Below are positions 7,308 to 14,607 of a stretch of 14,610 nt of DNA, one piece after another (the stretch's first letter is position 1; each line of letters starts with the position of its first letter). This DNA comes from Firm-04 sp964392175 (GTDB lineage: Bacteria > Bacillota > Clostridia > Oscillospirales > Ruminococcaceae), in contig CAYMOJ010000039.1 of assembly GCA_964392175.1 (NCBI GenBank), positions 1 to 14,610 on the forward strand. The letters run 5' to 3'. The notes below the pieces were generated by a model, which saw nothing but the letters and a program-made list of their open reading frames with translations, was not told where the DNA came from and did not search any database. Made by a program: the position numbers and the translations under genes.

Positions 7308-7844
7308 GTGAGGGATTCTGCGAGGCAACGGCTACTGACAGAGCGATTTTGCGGCTTATATCTGCTGTTGGGCAATGGCGAGGAAGCGGCGATCCGTGCA
7401 GGAGTGCCGCCAGAGCAAGCGTTCGATTATGCAAACAGAATACTGCATAGCAGCAATTGTCGCAAGCTGCTACAGCGATTTTCCGCTGCGCCTGTCACCT
7501 CGGCACATACGCTGGTGATGAACGGCTTGACACGATTGGCATTTGGTCGGGCAAATGATATCGCAAGGTTGGTATTTGCCGATGAGATGCCTTCGGAGAA
7601 GACATTGTCGCAAATGGATCTGTTTCATGTTTCTGAGATCAAGCGCGTGAAGGGCGGCGGAGTAGAAGTCAAGCTGTTTGATCGCCAAAAAGCTTTGGAA
7701 CGCTTACTGGAATGTGCAAATGCTGTGGATTCGACGGATTCTGCCAATGCGTTGTTGGCTGCCTTTGCGACTCCGAAGGAGGCTTATGACGATGGTGATG
7801 AATCAGCTGCCGATGCTACAGCCGTTTTCTCCGAAGCAATCTAA
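7308..7844 (+). CDS. terS: Phage terminase small subunit (Terminase_2/XtmA-like)
   Basis: A 178-residue protein starting at GTG 7308, 7 nt after AAAGGTGG; the open frame extends upstream to an ATG at 7242 without a ribosome site. The N-terminus (LTERFCGLYLLLGNGEEAAIRAGV) is the helix-turn-helix DNA-recognition region of Terminase_2 proteins. The middle has the family motif RLAFGRANDIARL. The C-terminal half (DLFHVSEIKRVKGGGVEVKLFDRQKALERL) is characteristic of XtmA-like subunits. It would recognise the packaging site and recruit the large subunit. It overlaps terL by 53 nt, implying translational coupling. It is the first gene of the plus-strand cluster. Confidence 0.9.
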   Translation: MRDSARQRLLTERFCGLYLLLGNGEEAAIRAGVPPEQAFDYANRILHSSNCRKLLQRFSAAPVTSAHTLVMNGLTRLAFGRANDIARLVFADEMPSEKTLSQMDLFHVSEIKRVKGGGVEVKLFDRQKALERLLECANAVDSTDSANALLAAFATPKEAYDDGDESAADATAVFSEAI

Positions 7845-9072
7845 GGTGCTGCGCTGGTGGCTGGATGATGAAACAAAAGGGTTTGACGCCATTGTCTGTG
7901 ACGGCGCGATTCGTTCGGGCAAAACCACTGCACTGGCTCTGGGATTTGTTATCTGGAGCAGCTTCAGCTTTCATGGGCAAAGCTTTGCGATTTGTGGGAA
8001 AACCGTTACTGCACTGCACCGGAATCTTATTACGCCATTGATCCCGATGCTGGAAACGCTGGGGTTTACCGTAACGGAGCGCATGAGCCGCTCCTATTGT
8101 GATATCAGCTTTCGAGGTCATAGCAACCGTTATTACTGGTTTGGCGGTAAGGATGAAGCATCAGCTGCACTGATTCAGGGCATTACGCTGGGGGGAGTGC
8201 TGATGGATGAGGTTGCTCTGATGCCACGCTCTTTTGTGGAGCAGGCCTTGGCAAGATGCTCGGTGCAGGGGTCTCGGATCTGGTTTTCGTGCAATCCTTC
8301 TACCCCTGCGCACTGGTTTTATCGCGAGTGGATTTTAAAGCGTAAGGAGAAAAATCTGCTGTACTTACATTTTACCATGGAGGATAATCTTTCCCTTTCT
8401 CCTGCCATACGCAGGCGTTACCGCAGAATGTATGCAGGCCCGTTTTATGAGCGATACATCAATGGAAAATGGGTTGCAGCACAGGGACTGATCTATCCGA
8501 TGTTTTCCACCGAAAGGCATATCGTTACGCCACCTGCTGAGTTGTGCGATTTTGTTGTATCGGGGGATTATGGTACGATGAACCCGACATCGTTTGGGCT
8601 GTGGGGTAGAAACGGAGACAAATGGTATCGTATTGCAGAGCATTACTATGATGCGCGTAAAACGGGGATTCCGCGCACAGATGAGGAGCATTATGCTTCG
8701 TTGGAAGCATTGGTGGGAGATCGCTCTATCACCAAGATAGTGATCGACCCCTCTGCAGCAAGCTTTATTGCGTGTATTCGTCGACATGGCAGATTTGTTG
8801 TAGTGCCTGCGCGCAATGATGTAGCATCAGGTATTCAACGCGTGGCAGATGCACTGCAAAATGAACAGATCCTGTTTGCGCCGCAGTGTATCGATTGCAT
8901 TCGAGAATTTTCTCTTTATGCATGGGATACGACTGTTACCAAAGACACGCCCATGAAAGAAAATGATCATGCGATGGATGACGTTCGATATTTTGTCAGT
9001 ACGGTGCTGCATCAGGCAGAGAAGCCTGCGTTTTTTGCGGCATCGTTAAACAGAAATCAACAGAGTCACTGA
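7792..9072 (+). CDS. terL: Phage terminase large subunit (PBSX/XtmB-like)
   Basis: A 426-residue packaging ATPase and nuclease. Walker A is GAIRSGKT (38-45), Walker B VLMDE (136-140), and a coupling-like motif FSCNPSTPAHW follows at 165-175. The C-terminal RNase H-like nuclease has acidic positions in SGDYGTMNP (Asp259), IDPSAA (Asp319) and HAMDDVRY (Asp396-397). The length is normal for the PBSX family and all key motifs are intact. ATG 7792 gives 9-nt spacing from AAGGAGG; ATG 7786 and 7798 are alternatives. The gene starts inside terS and is followed 16 nt later by the portal gene. It would drive DNA into preformed capsids. Confidence 0.95.
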   Translation: MVMNQLPMLQPFSPKQSKVLRWWLDDETKGFDAIVCDGAIRSGKTTALALGFVIWSSFSFHGQSFAICGKTVTALHRNLITPLIPMLETLGFTVTERMSRSYCDISFRGHSNRYYWFGGKDEASAALIQGITLGGVLMDEVALMPRSFVEQALARCSVQGSRIWFSCNPSTPAHWFYREWILKRKEKNLLYLHFTMEDNLSLSPAIRRRYRRMYAGPFYERYINGKWVAAQGLIYPMFSTERHIVTPPAELCDFVVSGDYGTMNPTSFGLWGRNGDKWYRIAEHYYDARKTGIPRTDEEHYASLEALVGDRSITKIVIDPSAASFIACIRRHGRFVVVPARNDVASGIQRVADALQNEQILFAPQCIDCIREFSLYAWDTTVTKDTPMKENDHAMDDVRYFVSTVLHQAEKPAFFAASLNRNQQSH

Positions 9073-9088
9073 AGGAAGGAGTGTGAAA

Positions 9089-10312
9089 ATGGCTTTTCGA
9101 GTACGAAAAACGCGACGCAAATCGTCAAAAAAGACCTCTGCGCCACCAAACAGGGATATGGCAAAGAGGGCTGTTTCCGCTGTGGGACATCGTGCAGCAG
9201 CGTTGCCGTTGACCGCCCCTGACGCGCCTTGCCCAGCGGTTTGGCAGTTATATGAGGCATTGCGAGGGTCAGTGCCCGTGATTGATGCAGCGTTTCGCAA
9301 GATTGTGCGATTATGTGGCGGTTTTACAATCCTGGTGGATGATCCTGATGTGCAACAGTTTATGGATCGTTTTTGTGCGTATGTTTCGGTGGGAAGCAAT
9401 GGTTGTTCGTTACAGGAGTTTGCCGATCGAATGCTAGATAGCTTGTTACTGTACGGTAATGCAGTGGGTGAGATGCTTTTTGACGAAGAAACAGGACAGA
9501 TGACGGCTCTGAACACTGCACATCCACGCAGTCTTATCATTCAGCGGGATGCACAGCAGGGCTGCCGCTATTATACGCAGCATGATAATTACTGTGAACC
9601 AATCGCCATTGCAAGACCGGAACGAATCTTGTTTATTTCCATGCAGCCCCCTGTGGATGGACTCTACGGTGTTTCGGTGCTAAACGGCTTGCCTGCTATC
9701 AGCAAGGTGCTGCTGCGGATCTATGAGTGCATTGGACAGAATTATGATCGCGCCGGTAATGTTCGCTATGCAGTGACCTATCGCCCGGGGAATGATCCTG
9801 CATCAGCGGCATATGCCAATGAACACGCTGCGGAGATCGCAGCGGCTTGGCAGGATGGTATCCGTGGAATGCAGCATGGCGAAATTCAGGATTTTATTGT
9901 GGCAGGTGATGTAGAGATCCGCGCTATCGGTGCGGAAAATCAAATGCCAGATACGGAAATTCCCGTGCGGCAGCTACTGGAGCAGATTGTATCAAAGCTG
10001 GGAATCCCGCCATTTTTGCTGGGATTGAACTGGTCAAGTACAGAACGGATGTCTGCACAGCAAGCGGATATTCTTACATCGGAGCTGGAGTACTTTCGTC
10101 GGATTTTAACGCCTACGCTGTTGAAGGTTGCTCGCGCTGCTTTGCGCGGCGAGGGGTATCTGGACGAGCCACGGGTGCTGTGGGACAATATCAATCTACA
10201 GGACGAAACAGAGCTTGCAGAAGCACGACTGAAAAATGCACAGGCGTATGAGATCGAACTGCGCAATCGAATGACTGAAACTGAAATGAGAAAGGACAAT
10301 GAAGATGTTTGA
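9089..10312 (+). CDS. Phage portal protein (HK97-type)
   Basis: A 407-residue portal subunit; portals form the dodecameric DNA entry channel at one capsid vertex. Recognisable blocks are LLLYGNAVGEMLFDEETG, PVDGLYGVSVLNGLP, GDVEIRAIGAE and IVSKLGIPPFLLG, in the order usual for HK97-type portals. The basic Lys/Arg-rich N-terminus and charged C-terminus look like flexible ends. The start is ATG 9089, 7 nt after AAGGAAGGAG; a GTG at 9083 is too close to that site. The 3' end overlaps the capsid gene by 8 nt. The usual HK97 order would place a protease next, but here the capsid protein comes first. Confidence 0.92.
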   Translation: MAFRVRKTRRKSSKKTSAPPNRDMAKRAVSAVGHRAAALPLTAPDAPCPAVWQLYEALRGSVPVIDAAFRKIVRLCGGFTILVDDPDVQQFMDRFCAYVSVGSNGCSLQEFADRMLDSLLLYGNAVGEMLFDEETGQMTALNTAHPRSLIIQRDAQQGCRYYTQHDNYCEPIAIARPERILFISMQPPVDGLYGVSVLNGLPAISKVLLRIYECIGQNYDRAGNVRYAVTYRPGNDPASAAYANEHAAEIAAAWQDGIRGMQHGEIQDFIVAGDVEIRAIGAENQMPDTEIPVRQLLEQIVSKLGIPPFLLGLNWSSTERMSAQQADILTSELEYFRRILTPTLLKVARAALRGEGYLDEPRVLWDNINLQDETELAEARLKNAQAYEIELRNRMTETEMRKDNEDV

Positions 10313-11273
10313 TTCTGTAAAATTGGAAAAGGGTATGTATCATCTTGCAAATACCACTTTTGCACAGGCTTTGGAAGCTGCAGATCCTTCTGAAGCATAT
10401 GTCGGCACGCCTTTGGCTGCATTGGATGCTTATGAACGTCAATTGAAACGTTTCAATATTCATATCAATGGCCCTGAATGCGACTGCGTGGAAAAATTCT
10501 TTACAACCACAGAAAGTGCTGTGCTGTTTCCAGAGTTTGTTCGCCGTGCGGTCAAGCAGGGTATGGAGGAATCCATTTTGCCAGAACTGACTGCTGCGAC
10601 CTCTACGGTAAACAGCACCTGCTATAAGGGCTTTTCCATTGATGAGAGTGATGGTGCATATACTGCGATTACATCGGAAGGCAGTGATTTCAAAGTGACC
10701 ACCATCACCGAGGCAGAGAATCCGATTACACTGGACAAGTATGGCAGAGTCATTTCGGCATCCTATGAAATTGTTCGCCGTCAGCGTTTGGATAGCTTTG
10801 CAGTGGCATTGCGTGCGATCGGCAGAAAGCTTGCAAGTGCGATTGCTGCGGCTGCGTTGTCAAAGCTAAAGAATTCTGTATCTGCAATTGCTTTGACCGG
10901 CACCAGTCTGGCTTATGCAGATCTGGCAAATCTGTATGGTCAGTTTACCGATTTTGACATGACTACCGTTGTGGCATCTCCGAAAACAGTTGCTGCGATC
11001 CTTTCCATGGAGCAGATGTCTGATCGTGTTGCGGATGAGAAGGGTACGGTATATTTGCCTTTTGGTGCAAAACTAATCAAAGATGCTTCTCTGAGCGACA
11101 ATGTGATGATTGGTCTGGCAAAGGATTACGCATTAGAGTGTGTGACCGGTTCCGATGTGCTTCTGGAGACGGATCAGCTCATTCACTGTCAACTGGATCG
11201 CATTGCGGTTTCTGTTCGTGTGGGATTTGTTCCGCTGATGCGCGGTGCAGTTGCTGTTGTTGATTGGACTTGA
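10305..11273 (+). CDS. Major capsid protein (HK97 fold)
   Basis: A 322-residue probable HK97-fold shell protein. Features are an N-terminal helical segment (about 1-65), the stretch FFTTTESAVLFPEFVRRAVKQG typical of the N-arm, a β-rich part, and a long helix after LDKYGRVISASYEIVRRQRLDSF with Ala-rich continuation (spine helix). The C-terminal β strand has the common ...MRGAVAVVDWT ending. The N-terminal part is short for a long scaffolding domain, though limited cleavage by the downstream protease is possible. Start ATG 10305 has about 8-nt spacing from AAAGGA. Encapsulin is unlikely because terminase and portal genes adjoin. A structured element follows at 11301-11394. Confidence 0.87.
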   Translation: MFDSVKLEKGMYHLANTTFAQALEAADPSEAYVGTPLAALDAYERQLKRFNIHINGPECDCVEKFFTTTESAVLFPEFVRRAVKQGMEESILPELTAATSTVNSTCYKGFSIDESDGAYTAITSEGSDFKVTTITEAENPITLDKYGRVISASYEIVRRQRLDSFAVALRAIGRKLASAIAAAALSKLKNSVSAIALTGTSLAYADLANLYGQFTDFDMTTVVASPKTVAAILSMEQMSDRVADEKGTVYLPFGAKLIKDASLSDNVMIGLAKDYALECVTGSDVLLETDQLIHCQLDRIAVSVRVGFVPLMRGAVAVVDWT

Positions 11274-11300
11274 TTGTTCCATTTTGCATGATGTGCCAGG

Positions 11301-11394
11301 GCGGCACGGCGCATCTGCCGTAAAACGGCAGATGGACTGTTGCGTAGCAACGGTCAGAGATGCAGTGGCTTTGCCACTGCATCCGCCGTGCCGC
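11301..11394 (+). repeat. 94-nt cloverleaf (four-way junction) structured element
   Basis: Four nested perfect or near-perfect inverted repeats fill the sequence. The outer stem of 11 bp is GCGGCACGGCG (11301-11311) with CGCCGTGCCGC (11384-11394). Inside lie a 10-bp hairpin with loop AAA (11312-11334), a 9-bp hairpin with one G-U pair and loop GTA (11335-11355), and an 11-bp hairpin with loop TTT (11359-11383). Only AGA (11356-11358) and the three triloops stay unpaired. It lies 27 nt after the capsid stop and 35 nt before the next gene, and is GC-richer than its surroundings. Possible roles are an mRNA processing or stability element that sets capsid expression, an attenuator-like barrier (no T-run follows), a palindromic mobile repeat, or a DNA site for a packaging or recombination enzyme. 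Confidence 0.85.
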
Positions 11395-11429
11395 TAACTC
11401 TAAACTCGATTGACAGAAAGGAGAAAAGA

Positions 11430-12326
11430 ATGTCTGAAACCATCAACGCACAGCTGGAAAAGTTGAATCGCTTTACTCGACGCAAGCATACTGCCGAGGA
11501 AGTGTATCTCTTTGATTTGATTCTTTGCGACAACGACATTGATCGGGATGGTGATTGCTTTTCTGAAGGGGCATTACATACCCTTAAGGAACGCTTTGTC
11601 GGTGTAACGGGGATTTTTGATCATGACCCGCGCAGTGGAAATCAGACTGCACGCATTTTTGATACAGAAGTCTGTACGGATGCAAATCGCAAAACAGCCC
11701 ACGGCTTGCCATATCAATATTTGAAAGCAACTGCTTATATGATCCGCACAGAAAACAATGCTGATTTGATTCGCGAGATTGATGGCGGCATTAAAAAAGA
11801 AGTTAGTATTTCTTGTAGTGCTTCTTCACAGATCTGTTCGGTATGTGGTACCAATCGCTTGCAAAAAAGCTGTTCTCATATTAAGGGCAGACGTTATGCT
11901 GACAGTACCTGCTATTGCATCTTAGATGGTATTACGGATGCTTATGAGTGGAGCTTTGTCGCTGTACCTGCACAGAAAAATGCCGGTGTTACCAAACGTA
12001 TGGGTGGCAGTGCCAACAGTGAGAATCTTGCTTTGCGTAATGCACTCGAATCCGTTAGTGCTACATTGGATACGCTTACCAATGATCTGCGCCGTCAGGT
12101 AGTGCGTCTTTGCTATGCTGAAGGCGATTCTGCTTGTGCAAAGGCTTTGGCAGAAACGACATTACATATGGATGCTGATGCTTTGCTTTCTTTGCGCCGC
12201 ACATTGGAAAAAGGAAACACGCACGGCAGACCACAGCTTGCTTGCGGTGAGAATCCTCACACGGTGGCAGGAAATATGAATCCCTTTCGGCTTGCTAACA
12301 AAATGAAGGAGCGTGACCGTGCATGA
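11430..12326 (+). CDS. Probable prohead protease with Cys/His cluster
   Basis: A 298-residue protein resembling HK97-type prohead proteases. Asp-rich DIDRDGD (36-42) with EGAL, then GIFDHDPRSGN (61-71, candidate catalytic His65), and KKEVSISCS (122-130, candidate Ser126 or Ser128) follow the usual spacing. AYEWSFVAVPAQKNAGV (171-187) is a typical end to the protease domain. Inserted is a Cys/His cluster, CSVCG (136-140), C148, H150 and C161, that looks like a zinc ribbon. The C-terminal third (about 195-298) is helical and polar and could serve as scaffold. Start ATG 11430 follows AAAGGAG; the in-frame extension upstream runs through the cloverleaf and is not coding. Its place after the capsid gene reverses the common order. 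Protease identity is by motif resemblance only. Confidence 0.6.
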   Translation: MSETINAQLEKLNRFTRRKHTAEEVYLFDLILCDNDIDRDGDCFSEGALHTLKERFVGVTGIFDHDPRSGNQTARIFDTEVCTDANRKTAHGLPYQYLKATAYMIRTENNADLIREIDGGIKKEVSISCSASSQICSVCGTNRLQKSCSHIKGRRYADSTCYCILDGITDAYEWSFVAVPAQKNAGVTKRMGGSANSENLALRNALESVSATLDTLTNDLRRQVVRLCYAEGDSACAKALAETTLHMDADALLSLRRTLEKGNTHGRPQLACGENPHTVAGNMNPFRLANKMKERDRA

Positions 12327-12679
12327 TCGATACCACGAAATGCGCAAATCTGTTTTGTTTGTTTGCAATGCTCTCCTCAGTGGGAGAATATCAGCCATTG
12401 CTGGATGCTGCTATTGCTGAATGTAATCGTATGTTACGTGATGATGCAGACGCTTCTGATGTTCGACTTTGCTATTTTTGCGCAGCACTTGCAAATCTGC
12501 GTTATGCCCAAATGATGGCCGCAAGAGGTACACTTTCTCATACCTATGCAGGTACGGTTGCCAAATCTCATGATGCGACAGTACCCTGTGGGTTTGCTGA
12601 ACGTTTGGTTCACGAGTATCAAGCCGCTGCTGCGGATCTGCTGAAAGATCGCCGTTTTCTTTTTACGGGCATTGCCTGA
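12323..12679 (+). CDS. Small helical protein, possible head-tail connector
   Basis: A 118-residue, Ala- and Cys-containing, mostly helical protein with no motif I recognise. The start codon overlaps the previous stop by 4 nt (ATGA), indicating translational coupling; AAGGAG lies about 11 nt upstream. Just after the capsid genes is where phages usually encode the adaptor/connector that joins the portal to the tail, and these are small and helical, so that role is likely by position only. A separate regulatory role cannot be ruled out. Confidence 0.55.
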   Translation: MIDTTKCANLFCLFAMLSSVGEYQPLLDAAIAECNRMLRDDADASDVRLCYFCAALANLRYAQMMAARGTLSHTYAGTVAKSHDATVPCGFAERLVHEYQAAAADLLKDRRFLFTGIA

Positions 12680-12692
12680 GAAAGGAGACTTC

Positions 12693-13130
12693 ATGGCACA
12701 ATTCAAATCTTTGCTGGAACAGCTTGCTTTACAGTTGATTCAGCGCGGTATTCCATGCGATATCGAATACCCCAATATGCCGCTTTCTGTTCATGGGGAT
12801 GCTTTTATTGCTGTGGTTTCTTCTGAAAAGTTGCAGATCTATGCGCCCATTGATATGGACGATGCAATCATTTTACCTGCTACTGCGACCTTCTCCGTAC
12901 GTTTTTTGCAATCGCCCAACAGCGATAACAACGAGATTTGTCTACAGAACCGCGTGATCGGTGATCTGCTGCCTGCTGCTTTTGCTCTCGGTTGGCAGAT
13001 CACTGCTGTGACAACGGATGCGATCTACTATGACAAGCAGATTGATCGTTTTTGTCTAGAGACACATATGACGGTGCAAACGCTCCTGAATATGCAGAAA
13101 TCTGAGGAGGTGGCTGCCGATGCCCTATGA
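12693..13130 (+). CDS. Small phage morphogenesis protein, possible tail terminator/completion protein
   Basis: A 145-residue protein with an amphipathic N-terminal helix (FKSLLEQLALQLIQRGIP) followed by a mixed α/β region with alternating strands. The size and pattern fit tail terminator (gpU-like) or head-closure proteins, and the gene position agrees, but I see no diagnostic motif. Start ATG 12693 lies 8 nt after AAAGGAG. The gene overlaps the next by 11 nt. Confidence is high for coding and low for function. Confidence 0.55.
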   Translation: MAQFKSLLEQLALQLIQRGIPCDIEYPNMPLSVHGDAFIAVVSSEKLQIYAPIDMDDAIILPATATFSVRFLQSPNSDNNEICLQNRVIGDLLPAAFALGWQITAVTTDAIYYDKQIDRFCLETHMTVQTLLNMQKSEEVAADAL

Positions 13131-13518
13131 TGCAGCAACTGCCAATGTACAGTGTATTACTTACCGCATCACGCTGGACAATATCACACTAACGGTTGAC
13201 GGCTTTACTTTACAAGAAGAACGCCCTTATGAGCAACAGCAAATGTGGAATGGTAACTGGTATGAACTGGCACTTGGGAGAAAGTCCTGTCATTTACAGT
13301 TGCGATGTCGTGTAGCCGCCGCGATGCGAAATTCCATGCTGGCTGTGCTGCGTGCTGCACTGGATCAGCAAACTGCTTATGCCTTTACATTGGGCGGAAC
13401 AGGGTTTTCCTCATTGAAATTGACCGGCTATCAGCTGCAAAACGAAGAAGGTACGGCATTCTGTCATGTGGCATTGACATTCATCGGTGTAGCAGGCGAC
13501 CCTGTTGTAAATCCGTAA
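13120..13518 (+). CDS. Small β-rich phage protein, possible tail tube or tail component
   Basis: A 132-residue protein dominated by predicted β strands, with alternating polar/hydrophobic stretches (TYRITLDNITLTVDGFTL; ELALGRKSCHLQLRCRV; CHVALTFIGVAG). A β-sandwich of this size in front of a hub gene would fit a tail tube-like, distal or baseplate protein. No motif decides between these. AGGAGG sits 9 nt before ATG 13120. It overlaps the previous gene by 11 nt and ends 13 nt before the hub gene. If it is not a tube protein, the cluster lacks one entirely. Confidence 0.5.
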   Translation: MPYDAATANVQCITYRITLDNITLTVDGFTLQEERPYEQQQMWNGNWYELALGRKSCHLQLRCRVAAAMRNSMLAVLRAALDQQTAYAFTLGGTGFSSLKLTGYQLQNEEGTAFCHVALTFIGVAGDPVVNP

Positions 13519-13531
13519 GGGAGGCACACTT

Positions 13532-14449
13532 ATGAACATCAAGCTGACGATTTCGCGTAGCGGTGCAACGGGTGCGGATCTGAATGATTGTATCTCCTTT
13601 TCGCTGGTGCGTGATCGCTATTTGCCCTATGCTACATTGCGTGCTACCATGCTTGCAGAAAGAACGCTGTATCTCTATCCGAGTAGGGCACGGTTTTATC
13701 TGGATGATGCATTACTGCATGATGGTGTGATCGAGCAATATACTTCGGAGATGCGAAATAATAAGCGTGTGGTGAAGATCGTTTCGCGAAGCTTTACTTC
13801 TGCACTGATGCACAATCAGCCAAAGCCTGGGCTATACCCTGCGGCAACGCTGGAATCGTTGATGACGATGTATGAGTTGCCCCATGTGACATATGAATCA
13901 GGCGTGACCGCAGAGCGATATATGTATGTGAAAGAGAGCACTTCTATGTGGGAGATGCTCAATCACTATAATTATCTGCTCAATGGCGGTTTACCATATA
14001 TTACGGTGCCCAATCATGTGCGTGTTACACCCAAAACAGATCCGCCCTCATATACCGTTTCGGCAGCGCAGGTGATCACAAAGGGCGAATGCACGGATCT
14101 AAGCCGCGTCATCAGCCGCATAGATATGGCAGACGCTTCCGGTGAATATGGTACTTTTACTGCAACCAATGCGGAAGCCAAGCAAAGAGAAATCACGCGG
14201 GTCAAACAAATTTTGCTGGATAAAACATATCTCTCCGATCCGCAAAAGGCACTGGATATTCGTATCAAGCGCAGTATGCAGAAAATACACAGCGAATATC
14301 TCGAATATATGGGGTATTGCGGTGAAGATATCGGCGATATGGTGAAATGTGCAGGGTTTACCAATGGCACTGTGGGCAGAATCGAACTCAGCGGTAGTGG
14401 CGATGGCTTGCGCACAAAGATCTGGTATTATGATGATCCCTTTTCGTGA
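13532..14449 (+). CDS. Probable tail hub protein (gpD/XkdQ-like)
   Basis: A 305-residue protein resembling hub proteins of phage tails (T4 gp27, P2 gpD, XkdQ). The N-terminal β domain ends with a field describing position and rotation (FYLDDALLHDGVIEQYTSEM). A middle module has KESTSMWEMLNHYNYLLNGGLPYITVPNHVRVTP, similar to the hub segment before a β-barrel. The C-terminus returns to a β fold with GSGDGLRTKIWYY. Start ATG 13532 follows AGGGAGG. Hubs normally follow a tape-measure gene and precede spike and baseplate genes, but here it follows two small proteins and is last before a terminator. The family call rests on pattern, not a unique residue. Confidence 0.6.
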   Translation: MNIKLTISRSGATGADLNDCISFSLVRDRYLPYATLRATMLAERTLYLYPSRARFYLDDALLHDGVIEQYTSEMRNNKRVVKIVSRSFTSALMHNQPKPGLYPAATLESLMTMYELPHVTYESGVTAERYMYVKESTSMWEMLNHYNYLLNGGLPYITVPNHVRVTPKTDPPSYTVSAAQVITKGECTDLSRVISRIDMADASGEYGTFTATNAEAKQREITRVKQILLDKTYLSDPQKALDIRIKRSMQKIHSEYLEYMGYCGEDIGDMVKCAGFTNGTVGRIELSGSGDGLRTKIWYYDDPFS

Positions 14450-14478
14450 TCGTGTCATTCTTGCATGAAGGGTAACAG

Positions 14479-14511
14479 AAGGAGTGCCCCCTCAAAAAAG
14501 GGGCACTCCTT
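14479..14511 (+). terminator. Strong intrinsic terminator closing the phage-derived cluster
   Basis: A perfect 12-bp stem AAGGAGTGCCCC / GGGGCACTCCTT with a 9-nt loop, followed by TGCTTTGTTT, lies 30 nt after the hub stop. It marks the transcriptional end of the plus-strand run. The A-rich 5' flank and loop would let it work weakly on the other strand also. Confidence 0.85.
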
Positions 14512-14555
14512 TGCTTTGTTTGCAAGCATGATGCCATCGCATTTTTTTGTTGGCA

Positions 14556-14607
14556 TGTCCATATGTCAATGATGTGAGACCCCAAAAGAGAAAAAACAAG
14601 AAAGATT
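14556..14607 (+). repeat. Right copy of 52-bp inverted flanking repeat
   Basis: Identical, apart from one base, to the reverse complement of 1-52. It begins TGTCCATATGTCAATG just after unrelated sequence and continues to the edge. The two copies point outward, so the whole window is bracketed by the same element end in opposite orientation. The last three bases (14608-14610) continue the repeat beyond what is visible at the left edge. Confidence 0.75.

Noticed and set aside
7039..7434. Minus-strand frame of 131 codons upstream of mazF, considered as a possible antitoxin
   Set aside because: It overlaps the conserved start of terS, has no MazE/ribbon-helix-helix features, and lacks a ribosome binding site near its start.
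10305..11273. Capsid protein interpreted as an encapsulin shell
   Set aside because: Adjacent terminase, portal and connector-like genes indicate a DNA-packaging capsid; no cargo enzyme gene is nearby.
11301..11394. The cloverleaf read as a tRNA or tmRNA gene
   Set aside because: Arms are 9-11 bp with triloops, there is no T-loop GTTC motif, no 7-nt anticodon loop and no CCA end.
11340..11429. N-terminal extension of the protease candidate through the cloverleaf
   Set aside because: The frame is open, but the ribosome binding site AAAGGAG precedes ATG 11430 and the extended part translates the palindromic structure.
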